A stretch of 64,000 nt of DNA, from assembly GCF_014697425.1 (NCBI RefSeq), contig NZ_JACJRU010000005.1, positions 1 through 64,000 of the forward strand, written 5' to 3'. The notes beneath the pieces were generated by a model. It was not told the DNA's origin. It did no database searches and was given only the letters and a program-made list of their open reading frames with translations. Source of the stretch: Nostoc sp. FACHB-110. Its GTDB lineage: Bacteria > Cyanobacteriota > Cyanobacteriia > Cyanobacteriales > Nostocaceae. This document shows, piece by piece, positions 1 to 8,041 of the stretch (its first letter is position 1; every line of letters begins with the position of its first letter). Made by a program: the position numbers and the translations under genes.

Positions 1-609
1 TTAACGCCTGTGGACAAGCAGTAGCCGACTACCTTGATTGAAGCAGGAAGAAAACACTAAACTAATCAACTTTCTTTGAGTAAGTTTAGGTAAGTTTTTC
101 GGAGCAGTTTTACCACCATTAAAGAGAGTTTCTGGGGCTGGTTCTTCGGCAATTACAGCTAGTCGCCGACTGTCAGGAGACCAGACAAAATCGGCAACAT
201 CACCAGCAAAGTCAGAGATTTTTTCGGCTTCACCGCCTGCTAGATTGAGCAACCAGATTTGTTGTTTTCCAGATTCACGGCTGGAACGGAAAGCTAGATA
301 TTTACCATCTGGGCTGAACCGAGGGGAGGATTCACCCTCTTTAGCGTTAGTTAACTGTAATGTTTGGGAAGCATCCCAAGAAGTCATGAAAATATGGCTA
401 GTTTGAGTATCATCTTTGAGATTGCTACTAGTAACTTTGTAAGCAATCCAGTCGCCCCTGGGAGAAAGTTGAGGATCGCTAACTTGGCGAAATGCAAACT
501 GATCTTCCAGCGTCACCAGGCGTTTTGTTTGGGCTTGAGCCTGAAAATTTATCCCCAAGGCGAGCGCTACAACACCACAAGTTAAAGCGATTTTTCGGAA
601 ATTTTTCAT
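1..609 (-). pseudogene. S9-family (prolyl oligopeptidase-like) peptidase, N-terminal part only
   Basis: The protein starts with a Sec-type signal peptide (hydrophobic residues 8-24, AQA before the likely cut) and continues into beta-propeller blades of the TolB/DPP-IV type, with SPDGKYLAFRS and WSPDSRRLAV. These are the front half of secreted S9 dipeptidyl/acylaminoacyl peptidases, which normally run to about 650-690 residues with a C-terminal alpha/beta-hydrolase domain. Here the reading frame stops after 202 residues at the very first bases of the window, and roughly the last 25 residues no longer look like the family. A frameshift or an insertion near base 1-110 is therefore likely. The window edge hides whether the rest of the gene follows. 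The identity of the propeller is fairly safe; the nature of the break is inferred. Confidence 0.6.
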
Positions 610-689
610 AATTTTATATCTGCCTTAAGTAAGTCGGTGCAATAAAACCAAACTGTGTGAAGAACAGTAAATAATGCTCAAACTCTTTC

Positions 690-715
690 TCCCCCTGCTC
701 CCTGCCCCCTGCCTT
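690..715. repeat. C-rich short tandem repeat
   Basis: Intergenic run built from CCCCCTGCTCCCTGCCCCCTGCC units, a kind of short repeat common between genes in Nostoc-like cyanobacteria. No coding sense was seen. Confidence 0.6.
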
Positions 716-746
716 ATCCCAACATTGATTATTTACGCCGACCTAC

Positions 747-2117
747 TTATCTAGTGTCTAGAGTTTGAATTGTCAGCATTTGAGGAGGCGTAGCATCTGG
801 TGGATAGATAAAATCCACTTTTACCAGTCGCCGTTGACCAGGAGACATTTTTAATTGCACAAGTGGTTCTCCCATCTGTCCCCGTTGTTGAACTAAATGC
901 CAATATTGGGTTTTAGGTAAGCCATTGTCGTTGTTGTAACGAACACGAACTGTGCCTCGGAAAAACACAGATGCTTCAGGTGGTGAAAGAAAGCGCAGCC
1001 CTGGTTTACTTAATTCATCTTCTTTTATAGGCGTTTGAAAAAGCACATTTATAGTTTGTGGCTTACCAGTATTGTTAATTAATGGTAGAGATATGTCGTA
1101 TTCAATGCCGTAGTTGCCGTGAGCTTCGTAAGCAGTACCAGGATAACGCTCTACTAGTTTGGCCGTTTGGCTTTGTCCAGTACCCATTTTCCCGGCAAGC
1201 AGGGTACTTAAACCGTAGGAAAAAGCTTGCCCTGATTCAGGAATTGATAAATCTGAACTATGGGAATTGGTCAGTTGTGCTTGCCAACGAGAACCAATAG
1301 CTACCCCTGCTACCCGTCCGTAAATTTCTGCTGCTCCTGCCAGGTGGTCTGGAGGGTTCGGGGCTGGTTCACGCGGCCCAGCAAAATCACCATTTTCTAA
1401 CAAGTTCTGCCATTCTTCTAAAGTGGGAGCGCGTTCACTACCATCTGGATTCGGTTTAGCAAACATAGCCAGGTTTGCCAGATAAACTGGACTATCACTA
1501 TACAAACGCAACAAAGTAGAACGTCCATTTAATGGTGGTGTTAAAGTCCTAACAGGAATAGGATGATTCATTAACATCCGGCTTTGTTTTGGTGGAATTA
1601 TCAACTGGGCCGGCCATCCTGATTGTCGTTTTCCTCTTAGCACATCATCCGTCACGCGATCGCCCGGCCCAGCATAAATATTTCCCGGATTATTTGACTG
1701 TATGGGGGGAAGCTTGATAAAAGGCGCATCAGGCTGACTAACATAACTAGCCGCTTGCAATATTTTGATAGTTGCAGGGAAATCACTTGGATTGTAAACA
1801 ATCACCCCCAAATAAAGAGTCCGCAAATCATTCGGAGTCTCAATCGCTCTAGCAATGTGGTGAGAAAATAAATCAAATCGTCCCTGAAATGGAAAATTCA
1901 GGTGTGCGCTAGGTACTCTTTTACCTTGAGGAGGAAATGTAGATAGCAGAATACCTTCACTCTGAACTACTTCTGGGTTATTACTGTTAAATACTGGTAC
2001 TGGATCAAGATGACCGTTTAAAGGTTTTGTTTGTTGGGGGATAAAGATTTCCTGGGGTGGAGGTGCAACATCTGGTGCTGCTTGAGCTAAAAACAAATAG
2101 GAAAGAATATTAAGCAT
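747..2117 (-). CDS. DUF3370 family protein
   Basis: A 456-residue protein of a family known mainly from cyanobacteria and of unknown function. It begins with a short hydrophobic segment ending LFLAQAAP, which looks like a signal peptide, followed by a proline-rich stretch. The body contains the blocks I recognise from this family: LYLGVIVYNPSDFPATIKILQAA, a GPGDRVTDDVLRG segment, a MLMNHPIPVR turn and a long beta-rich C-terminal half with YGIEYDISLPLINNTG. An exported, all-beta envelope protein is the likely picture. It lies alone between the peptidase remnant and the TetR gene, all on the minus strand but with gaps over 100 bp, so an operon is not implied. The family assignment is by memory of sequence blocks; no function is claimed. 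Confidence 0.7.
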   Translation of the reverse strand: MLNILSYLFLAQAAPDVAPPPQEIFIPQQTKPLNGHLDPVPVFNSNNPEVVQSEGILLSTFPPQGKRVPSAHLNFPFQGRFDLFSHHIARAIETPNDLRTLYLGVIVYNPSDFPATIKILQAASYVSQPDAPFIKLPPIQSNNPGNIYAGPGDRVTDDVLRGKRQSGWPAQLIIPPKQSRMLMNHPIPVRTLTPPLNGRSTLLRLYSDSPVYLANLAMFAKPNPDGSERAPTLEEWQNLLENGDFAGPREPAPNPPDHLAGAAEIYGRVAGVAIGSRWQAQLTNSHSSDLSIPESGQAFSYGLSTLLAGKMGTGQSQTAKLVERYPGTAYEAHGNYGIEYDISLPLINNTGKPQTINVLFQTPIKEDELSKPGLRFLSPPEASVFFRGTVRVRYNNDNGLPKTQYWHLVQQRGQMGEPLVQLKMSPGQRRLVKVDFIYPPDATPPQMLTIQTLDTR

Positions 2118-2201
2118 TTATTTAAAAAGCAATTTATCGCTCTGCGTGAAGAATACAACATACCTAATGTATGGTAAAGACGTGAATGCAAAAAGCCTTT
2201 C

Positions 2202-2219
2202 TCATGTTTTTAAACATGA
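2202..2219. promoter_or_regulatory. Perfect 8-bp palindrome sharing a half-site with the tetR promoter
   Basis: TCATGTTT-TT-AAACATGA directly abuts the stop codon of the TetR gene. The half-site AAACATGA occurs again twice in the divergent promoter upstream of the same gene (2986-2993 and 3017-3024). It could be an operator or a small hairpin; there is no T-tract long enough for a confident terminator. Confidence 0.35.
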
Positions 2220-2987
2220 CTAATTCAACCTTTGCAAAAACTGTTTACCACAATCTTTGCAGAGATAACGCTGTTTACCGTGACGATGACCATTTTTAGA
2301 TAGACGCGATGAATAACAGTGAGGACATATCATTACTTTCATTACTTGCTGGGGCAGTGTGTACGGTGTTAAATATGCTACTAGCATTGCCTTGAGTTCT
2401 GCATACAGAACTTGACGTTTGCTTTCATTTTGTTTCAGCGCATTTAAGAGTAAGGCGTTATAGGTTCGATGCACTGTCTCTGCGAGGAGTTCACTTTTTT
2501 CTACAGCTAAGTCTGGATTCCACTGGCGAAAAAAGGCAGCGAATTGTTGAATTAGCTGTGTATTAAAGCTTTCGTCAAATAGTTTAAATATTTCTGGTGC
2601 AACAAAATATTGGATATACACAACGCGAGGAATAGGATCTGCAAAATATTTGGCGTAGATATCGACTGTACACTCGATAAACTCTAATAATGATTGATGC
2701 TGCTCGGCTGACTGCATAAGTTTGGTTAAAATTGCTGTCACTCGTTCCATGTGTATTGCTTCGAGTGCATGAAATATGGCGAGTTTGTCGGGAAAAAACT
2801 GATATAGAGAACCTATCGCTGTGTCGGCTTTGGCTGCAATTTGATGGGTAGTAGCAGCTTCATAGCCTACTTCCGCAAAAACTTCAGCTGCGGCTTGGAG
2901 TATTTTCTCTACCCGTTGCTGACTCCGCTTTTGCTTGGGTTGACGGCGCATCAGATCAGGTTTACTTATGGCCATAGTTGTTGACAA
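2220..2987 (-). CDS. TetR/AcrR-family regulator with a C-terminal transposase-type zinc ribbon
   Basis: Residues 20-72 form a TetR DNA-binding domain: helix-turn-helix around AATTHQIAAKADTAIGSLYQFFPDK. It is followed by an all-helical ligand/dimerisation domain to about residue 212. Regulators of this family usually end there at about 200-215 residues. This one continues with MICPHCYSSRLSKNG and CKDCGKQF, whose cysteines 221, 224, 243 and 246 form a zinc ribbon like the N-terminus of IS1-type InsA transposases. The gene is divergent from the Rieske oxygenase at 3105, so it probably represses that gene and itself. The fused tail may come from an insertion sequence that joined the reading frame and then decayed; whether it binds zinc or DNA is unknown. 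The TetR call is firm. Confidence 0.88.
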   Translation of the reverse strand: MSTTMAISKPDLMRRQPKQKRSQQRVEKILQAAAEVFAEVGYEAATTHQIAAKADTAIGSLYQFFPDKLAIFHALEAIHMERVTAILTKLMQSAEQHQSLLEFIECTVDIYAKYFADPIPRVVYIQYFVAPEIFKLFDESFNTQLIQQFAAFFRQWNPDLAVEKSELLAETVHRTYNALLLNALKQNESKRQVLYAELKAMLVAYLTPYTLPQQVMKVMICPHCYSSRLSKNGHRHGKQRYLCKDCGKQFLQRLN

Positions 2988-3025
2988 ACATGAATAATCT
3001 GTCGTATTTTTAATACAAACATGAA
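2984..3025. promoter_or_regulatory. Candidate operator in the tetR/oxygenase divergent promoter
   Basis: Two direct copies of ACAAACATGAA (2984-2994 and 3015-3025) lie 31 bp apart, about three helical turns. Between them is the palindrome GTATT-TTT-AATAC (3004-3016). This is the expected place for TetR binding. The role is inferred from position and repetition only. Confidence 0.4.
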
Positions 3026-3104
3026 AGTTTAGTCACAATTTACTTTAACCTTTTCGAGATTATAGCGATCGCTCTAGTCTCACATACTTTTTTAGGAGGC
3101 TTTT

Positions 3105-4058
3105 ATGGCGGTAATTCTCCCTGGCGCACCGTGGTTAATTGCTCACCGCTCCATGCTGGGCATTAACAAGCCTTATAAAGTTGCGCTGAATAATCGAGAT
3201 TATGTGCTTTGGCAAAATCAGCAAGGTGAAATTTTCGCACTGGATAACGTTTGTCCGCATATGCAAGCACCTTTATCTGACGGCTGGATTTGCCAAGAAC
3301 GCGGTACAATTACCTGTCCCTTCCATGCCTTGGAGTTTGATGGACAAGGAAGGTTGCATCAGTCTGGTCAAGTAGGAAGCCAACCGTTGCTAACTCCCCT
3401 AGAATTGATTATCAAAGATGATTGTATTTGGACATACGCTGGTCATGTACCGAAAATTCCGATACCAGACCTCATCGCCAAAGTTAGCGAAGGGATGAGT
3501 TTTGTAGGTGTAGCAGGGGAAAAAAGTATTCGCGGTACTTTTTTAGATAATTTGTTAATCAACTACGACTATAACCATCAATACGGTACACACCGCGATT
3601 TATTTGGTATTAAAGCTAATCGCGTTCCGGTGTTTGAGCATGAAGGATATTGGGCTAAAGTTGTGCAAGAACTAGAACGTGAGGATAGTACATGGAATGA
3701 TATCATCCGCAATCCGCTAGTTATGACTGCACCTAAAACCTATATTGGTACTTTAGAGTATGCTTTTCCATCAGTCCTAACTTTTCGCACCTCTTTTTTA
3801 CTAGGAGAAATTTTGCAGGTGCATATTTTATATCCAGAAACAGAGACTAATACTAAAACTTTTGTGTTGGTATTTACCAAACCCAAACACCCAATTTTAC
3901 TACCTTTGTTAAGAGGCTCAATGTTAAGTGCAGTCACAACTGTGGTTGAGCAAGATACACGCGCTATTGAAAATTCTTATCCTCGGCAAACACCGAAGAT
4001 TCGGCTACCAAAAGAGGAAATTATGTTTCATGCTCAAAAGTTATATCATGATTGGTAA
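3105..4058 (+). CDS. Rieske 2Fe-2S non-heme iron oxygenase
   Basis: A 317-residue ring-hydroxylating-type oxygenase. The Rieske [2Fe-2S] ligands are C50-P-H52 and C71-PF-H74. The catalytic part has the block NYDYNHQYGTHRD (near residues 153-165), whose acidic residue and two histidines fit the mononuclear iron site of the pheophorbide a oxygenase/choline monooxygenase class. The substrate cannot be told from sequence; relatives act on chlorophyll breakdown products, carotenoid or aromatic compounds. A strong AGGAGG ribosome site sits at 3092-3097. The gene is divergent from a TetR regulator, which suggests induction by a small molecule. The C-terminal half is less familiar and no C-terminal membrane anchor is obvious. 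Confidence 0.82.
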   Translation: MAVILPGAPWLIAHRSMLGINKPYKVALNNRDYVLWQNQQGEIFALDNVCPHMQAPLSDGWICQERGTITCPFHALEFDGQGRLHQSGQVGSQPLLTPLELIIKDDCIWTYAGHVPKIPIPDLIAKVSEGMSFVGVAGEKSIRGTFLDNLLINYDYNHQYGTHRDLFGIKANRVPVFEHEGYWAKVVQELEREDSTWNDIIRNPLVMTAPKTYIGTLEYAFPSVLTFRTSFLLGEILQVHILYPETETNTKTFVLVFTKPKHPILLPLLRGSMLSAVTTVVEQDTRAIENSYPRQTPKIRLPKEEIMFHAQKLYHDW

Positions 4059-4080
4059 GACTGAGAAATTAGTTTTTTAT

Positions 4081-4302
4081 ATGCAAAACTCTTTCACTGC
4101 CGTTTTTGAAAAAATAGATGATTGGTATATTGGCTACGTTCAAGAATTACCAGGAGCTAATGTACAAGAGAGAACTTTAGAAGAAGCGCGGGAAAGTTTG
4201 AAAGAAGCAATAGAGTTAATTTTAATCTCAAACCGGGAACTGGCAGAGCAGCAACTGTCGGGTAAAGATGTTGTCCGTGAACAAATTACAATTACAGCCT
4301 AG
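4081..4302 (+). CDS. hicB: HicB-like antitoxin
   Basis: A 73-residue protein with the partial RNase H-like fold of HicB antitoxins: FTAVFEKIDDWYIGYVQELPGANVQ, then ERTLEEARESLKEAIELIL. In the family this protein neutralises the mRNA-cleaving toxin HicA. I chose the ATG at 4081 because the conserved fold begins there; the frame is open further upstream inside the Rieske gene, but that part has no family similarity. It starts 22 bases after the oxygenase stop. Its last base is shared with the GTG start of the hicA-like frame, which is typical translational coupling for this pair. The antitoxin itself looks intact although the partner is broken. Confidence 0.8.
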   Translation: MQNSFTAVFEKIDDWYIGYVQELPGANVQERTLEEARESLKEAIELILISNRELAEQQLSGKDVVREQITITA

Positions 4303-4487
4303 TGAAAAGACGTGATTTGATTCGCCATCTTGAAGACAATGGCTGTCTGTTTCTGCGTGAAGGTGGAAGGCATACTATTTATTACAATCCTGAAAATAAT
4401 AGAACCTCCGCAGTGCCAAGGCATACTGAGATTCTGGATATTTGAGCGGTAAAAATTTGCAAAGATTTAGATATTGCTCCGCCTTAA
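4302..4487 (+). pseudogene. hicA: HicA-like mRNA interferase, interrupted by an in-frame TGA
   Basis: Read from the GTG at 4302, the frame gives KRRDLIRHLEDNGCLFLREG, then GRHTIYYNPENN and TSAVPRHTEILDI, which is the double-stranded RNA-binding-like fold of HicA with the catalytic histidine in GGRHT. A TGA at 4443-4445 stops it after 47 codons. The frame then resumes as AVKICKDLDIAPP to TAA at 4485-4487, exactly the C-terminal helix expected of a 60-residue HicA. A single substitution (for example TTG or TTA to TGA) explains it. The toxin is therefore truncated by its last helix and probably inactive. The call rests on direct translation. Confidence 0.72.
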
Positions 4488-4505
4488 AACTTTGTCGAGA
4501 GAAAT

Positions 4506-5768
4506 CTAACCTTCCAGTATCTGCCGTGCATACTCAATCGCAGCTTCTGCTGTAGTAATTTTACCTTCAGCTTGGGCGATCGCAATCTCTGTTAGTAGCT
4601 CACCGACAACTGGCGATGCGGGAATATTTAGTGCTAACATTAGATTTTTACCACTTACTAGTTGAGTGGGATGAGCGACCAGATCATCAGGGTTAAGGTA
4701 GCGGCTGATCAAAGGTGAGTAAACCAACAATGATTTGTCGCCTGACATCGCCTCTACCAAAGTATCGTGTACTATAGCCAATACTATGATCACCGGGAAG
4801 ACATTACCTGCTTCTTGGAACAAAAAATATTGTTCTCGGATAGATTTGCTAGGCGATTTTAGCTGGGGGAACAGTTTCAAAGCAGTGGTTACAGCACGAA
4901 TTTCAGCCCGGCTATAGGTGAGTTCCTGGAGTTCTAATTCGGCAACTTCGGGGTTCTTATCTACAAGACAAGCGAGTTTGGCTATCCCTAACCAAGTCGT
5001 TTTGACAGTATCACGCACATATTGTTGTAATTCTGCGCCAAGTTGTGGTGCAAGGATGGCTGCGGCTGTGTCAATGATGGCGAGTTTATCAAAGCTGGCG
5101 GCTCTAGCATTTTTGAAAAAGTGGGAGAGTAAACCATCTTGTCCGGCGTTGGCTAACCAAGGCGTACCTTGGGGACTGGCTAGAAGATAGCCTATTTCGG
5201 TGCGGACTCGTTCGGCGGCGACTGTGTTGAGGTGTGATGCTAAAGCGCGAATTGTCGCTTGGGTAGTTGGTTCGATAGTAAAATTCAGTTGGGCGGCCTG
5301 ACGATAGGCGCGCATTAACCGTAAGGGGTCATCTGCGAGGTTGGCTGGTGATACCATACGTAACAGACCTTGCTGTATGTCAGCACAACCTTGCAAGGGG
5401 TCGATGATTTCTTGAGTGTGGGGATTATAGGCGATCGCATTTATTGTAAAATCACGTCTATGCAAGTCAGTCTCTAAACTATTGCCTTCTTGTTGGGCAA
5501 AATCAGCTGTCGCTTGGGGAAATACCACACGGGCAATTTTGCGTTCTGCGTCGAGTAAGACAAAACCAGCTTGATAACGTTTAGCGATCGCTCTAGCTAC
5601 CTGCACCGCATCAGATGGTATCACAAAGTCAAGATCCCAATAATCACGAGTTCTGCCTAAAATCGCATCGCGCACCGCCCCACCAACCATGTAAGCTGGT
5701 TGTGGCAAGCATTCCAAGCTAAAAGGCCAATTTTGCGGCGCGAGAATTGCAGAAACAGAACTGTGCAT
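4506..5768 (-). CDS. cca: tRNA nucleotidyltransferase (CCA-, CC- or A-adding)
   Basis: A class II nucleotidyltransferase that adds the 3' CCA end, or part of it, to tRNAs. The N-terminal catalytic head shows YMVGGAVRDAILGR, the metal-binding pair D-L-D in YWDLDFVI, and the template motifs RRDFTINAIA and DDPLRLMRAYR. The helical neck and body follow. Some cyanobacteria are known to split CC- and A-addition between two enzymes, so the exact activity is open. I chose the ATG at 5768 (MHSSVSAILAPQ), which matches the usual cyanobacterial N-terminus; a TTG at 5783 would add five residues. The gene stands alone, divergent from ycf34. Confidence 0.88.
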   Translation of the reverse strand: MHSSVSAILAPQNWPFSLECLPQPAYMVGGAVRDAILGRTRDYWDLDFVIPSDAVQVARAIAKRYQAGFVLLDAERKIARVVFPQATADFAQQEGNSLETDLHRRDFTINAIAYNPHTQEIIDPLQGCADIQQGLLRMVSPANLADDPLRLMRAYRQAAQLNFTIEPTTQATIRALASHLNTVAAERVRTEIGYLLASPQGTPWLANAGQDGLLSHFFKNARAASFDKLAIIDTAAAILAPQLGAELQQYVRDTVKTTWLGIAKLACLVDKNPEVAELELQELTYSRAEIRAVTTALKLFPQLKSPSKSIREQYFLFQEAGNVFPVIIVLAIVHDTLVEAMSGDKSLLVYSPLISRYLNPDDLVAHPTQLVSGKNLMLALNIPASPVVGELLTEIAIAQAEGKITTAEAAIEYARQILEG

Positions 5769-5853
5769 TGTAATAAAAATCAACCCAGCAACTAGTGAAG
5801 AATAGCTTGGCTTACGCTAGATTAGCAATAAAGCTCCTGGAGTTGGTTATATT

Positions 5854-6102
5854 ATGTGTATTTGCGTGAACTGCCACTACGTAGACCGCTGTGTAACCTA
5901 TCATGCTGTAGAAACCCAACACCAACAGCCTCATTTAACCCAGAACCCAACTTTTGACCCCAATGAGCCTTCTATTAACGTTAACATCCGCACCAAAGAG
6001 GATGTAATTGAAATGGAATGGGACGTTGTGGGTTGTCTTAGCTTTAAGCAAGAAACGGGTAAATGGGCGAAATTGCGTCCTGGTGAACTAGTACCGACGT
6101 GA
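5854..6102 (+). CDS. ycf34: Ycf34 iron-sulfur protein
   Basis: An 82-residue member of the plastid/cyanobacterial Ycf34 family. The N-terminus MCICVNCHYVDRC carries the conserved cysteines 2, 4, 7 and 12, which fit the Fe-S cluster reported for this family. The family has been linked to photosynthetic electron transport and light acclimation, but its biochemical job is unsettled. The C-terminal KWAKLRPGELVP block is also typical. It is a single gene divergent from cca, with a 6103-6216 spacer before tsaB. Confidence 0.85.
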   Translation: MCICVNCHYVDRCVTYHAVETQHQQPHLTQNPTFDPNEPSINVNIRTKEDVIEMEWDVVGCLSFKQETGKWAKLRPGELVPT

Positions 6103-6216
6103 TAGATATGATAGGTCAATTTTCAACGACTACTGCTATTTCTTGGAGTAGTCGTATATTTTTATGATTGAATAAATATCACGCCAACTCTAGAAAAATT
6201 CAGATACTTACTCGCT

Positions 6217-6867
6217 TTGACTCAGGAATTAATCACTTTACCTGCCCACAAATACGCTTTATCGCTGCATACCACCACACCAGAATTAGGCTTGGCTATT
6301 AGTAACTTTGCCGACGCAACTCGCTCAAATGTTTGGAATTTAGGGCGTGATTTATCTAGTTATGTGCATCAATATTTAATTGATTTTATCCAACCACAAA
6401 CTTGGGCAGATTTAGAATTTATTGCCGTTGCTAAAGGGCCTGGTGGTTTTACAGGGACACGTATTGGTGTAGTTCTCGCCCGCACTTTAGGACAACAATT
6501 AAATATTCCCGTGTTTGGTATTTCTACTTTAGCAGCAGTCGCTTGGTTACATAAAAATAACAATGAAACAGCAATTGCTGTAGAAATGCCAGCACAACGA
6601 GGTCAAGTATTTGGTGCGATTTATCAAGTTAATTCCCATACTTTAGACATCACAGCTTTATTTCCTGATACAGTCCTCACTCCAGAAGCCTGGCAAGATA
6701 TTTTAGCTAATTGTAATACTGAGTATCAGTTAATTCCTGCGAATTCTGGTTTAGCGGCAACTGTCACAAATATTTTGGAACTTTCTTATCTAGAATGGCG
6801 ACAAGGAAAACGCCCTAATTGGTCAGAAGCGTTACCTTATTATGGACAACATCCAGTAGAAATTTAA
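6217..6867 (+). CDS. tsaB: tRNA threonylcarbamoyladenosine synthesis protein TsaB
   Basis: TsaB is the inactive ASKHA-fold partner of TsaD in making t6A37 on ANN-decoding tRNAs. The family signature is seen at LGRDLSSYVHQYL and AVAKGPGGFTGTRIGVVLAR, followed by PVFGISTLAA. At 216 residues it has the usual length. No ATG lies near the family start; the frame opens with TTG at 6217, so the exact N-terminus is uncertain. It is followed by a 125-bp spacer and a deacetylase in the same direction. The TsaB identity is secure from the glycine-rich block. Confidence 0.85.
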   Translation: MTQELITLPAHKYALSLHTTTPELGLAISNFADATRSNVWNLGRDLSSYVHQYLIDFIQPQTWADLEFIAVAKGPGGFTGTRIGVVLARTLGQQLNIPVFGISTLAAVAWLHKNNNETAIAVEMPAQRGQVFGAIYQVNSHTLDITALFPDTVLTPEAWQDILANCNTEYQLIPANSGLAATVTNILELSYLEWRQGKRPNWSEALPYYGQHPVEI

Positions 6868-6992
6868 AACTTACTGGCATTTCTCCACATTATAGTTATA
6901 CTGCTGTCATCACTACGCCAAGTTTTTAGGATAAAACTAAAGCAATTATAGATATAGATGTACTTAATAAATATGAATTAAGGAGTATTGAT

Positions 6993-7898
6993 GTGTTTAG
7001 TCAGAAATTCTTCCAAATTTTAACAGTAGGAACAGTTACGCTGCTGTCCATTGGTGGCGGCTTGAGTTTGACAAAGTTGTTACATCAAGATTCGCTTAAC
7101 AGTGCTTTACCGTTATCCGAATCAAATAACAAAAAACCATCAACAGTTAATTTACAAGATGTGGCTTTAAATGATACTAAAGAAGCTATACCAAAGGAAT
7201 TTCAAGGAAAAACTATTTATCAAGCCAAATTACCCATAACTGATAAAGTTATTGCATTGACTTTTGATGATGGGCCAGGGCCAAAAAATACCGCCCAAGT
7301 ATTAGAAATTTTAAAGAAAAATCATATCAAAGCTACATTTTTTCTGGTCGGGGAAATGGTTAGCTTTTACCCGCAAATTGTCAAACAAATTGCTGCTGAT
7401 GGCCATGTCTTAGGTAATCATACATGGCATCATTGGTATCGTCGGATGGATGTAGCGACAGCCGCCAGCGAAATTAATCGTACAGCAGATATTATCTATA
7501 AACTTACAGGTGTGAAAACCACATTATTTCGTCCGCCTGGAGGTTTTTTACATAATGGCTTAGTTGATTATGCCAAAAGCCAAAACTATGCAATTATGAT
7601 GTGGTCTGATGAATCAGGAGATTCTCAACGTCGTGGACAGGCTGCAAGTCTCATTAAAAATGTAGAAAAAAATGCCAAACCTGGTGGAATTGTATTAATG
7701 CACGACGGCGGTGGGAATCGTTCTCGAAGTGTTAAGGCCTTACCACAAATTATTGCAGATTTAAGAGCTAAAGGATATAAGTTTGTCACCATTCCAGAAT
7801 TGTTAGAAATGCAAACTCAGACCAAAGATGTGGTGACAGCAGAATCATCTATAGTGACTCAAGATGAGCATCCTAACCATCAGTTACAGCATCAATAA
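6993..7898 (+). CDS. Membrane-anchored or secreted polysaccharide deacetylase (NodB fold)
   Basis: An N-terminal hydrophobic segment (residues 8-28) is a signal or anchor, then comes a linker and a complete NodB domain. Metal and catalytic motifs are all present: TFDDGPGP, HTWHHWY (HxxxH type), RPPGG, the aspartate of WSDESGD and LMHDGGG. Such enzymes remove N-acetyl groups from peptidoglycan or chitin-like polymers in the periplasm. Start: GTG at 6993, preceded by AGGAG at about 6981-6985; the overlapping ATG at 6991 is out of frame. It is separated by 143 bp and a promoter from the purine cluster, so it is probably not part of it despite the shared fold with the next gene. Confidence 0.85.
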   Translation: MFSQKFFQILTVGTVTLLSIGGGLSLTKLLHQDSLNSALPLSESNNKKPSTVNLQDVALNDTKEAIPKEFQGKTIYQAKLPITDKVIALTFDDGPGPKNTAQVLEILKKNHIKATFFLVGEMVSFYPQIVKQIAADGHVLGNHTWHHWYRRMDVATAASEINRTADIIYKLTGVKTTLFRPPGGFLHNGLVDYAKSQNYAIMMWSDESGDSQRRGQAASLIKNVEKNAKPGGIVLMHDGGGNRSRSVKALPQIIADLRAKGYKFVTIPELLEMQTQTKDVVTAESSIVTQDEHPNHQLQHQ

Positions 7899-7939
7899 AT
7901 AAATACAGGCAGCTAGATTTTCCTTATCCTCAATTAAAT

Positions 7940-7981
7940 GTAGTACACAATACTATTTGTGATGATTTTGTTGTGTAGCAT
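7940..7981 (+). promoter_or_regulatory. NtcA-type activated promoter of the purine cluster
   Basis: GTA-N8-TAC lies at 7940-7953, followed after exactly 22 bases by TAGCAT (7976-7981), a TAN3T -10 box. This is the class II NtcA-activated promoter layout known from cyanobacterial nitrogen genes. The start codon of the first cluster gene is at 8042. A second possible -10, TATAAT, is at 7994-7999. NtcA control is an inference from the sequence pattern, and it suits genes that release nitrogen from purines. Confidence 0.65.
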
Positions 7982-8041
7982 ACACAAAATTAGTATAATG
8001 CTGGCGCACTTTTAGGTTGAGCAAATCTAAATTTTAAATCA

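Noticed and set aside
3928..4080. Longer HicB reading frame overlapping the Rieske gene
   Set aside because: The upstream part lies within the oxygenase coding region and has no antitoxin similarity.
7994..7999. TATAAT as the main -10 box of the purine cluster
   Set aside because: It lies 40 bp after the NtcA site; TAGCAT at 7976 has the canonical 22-bp spacing. It may serve as a second, NtcA-independent start.
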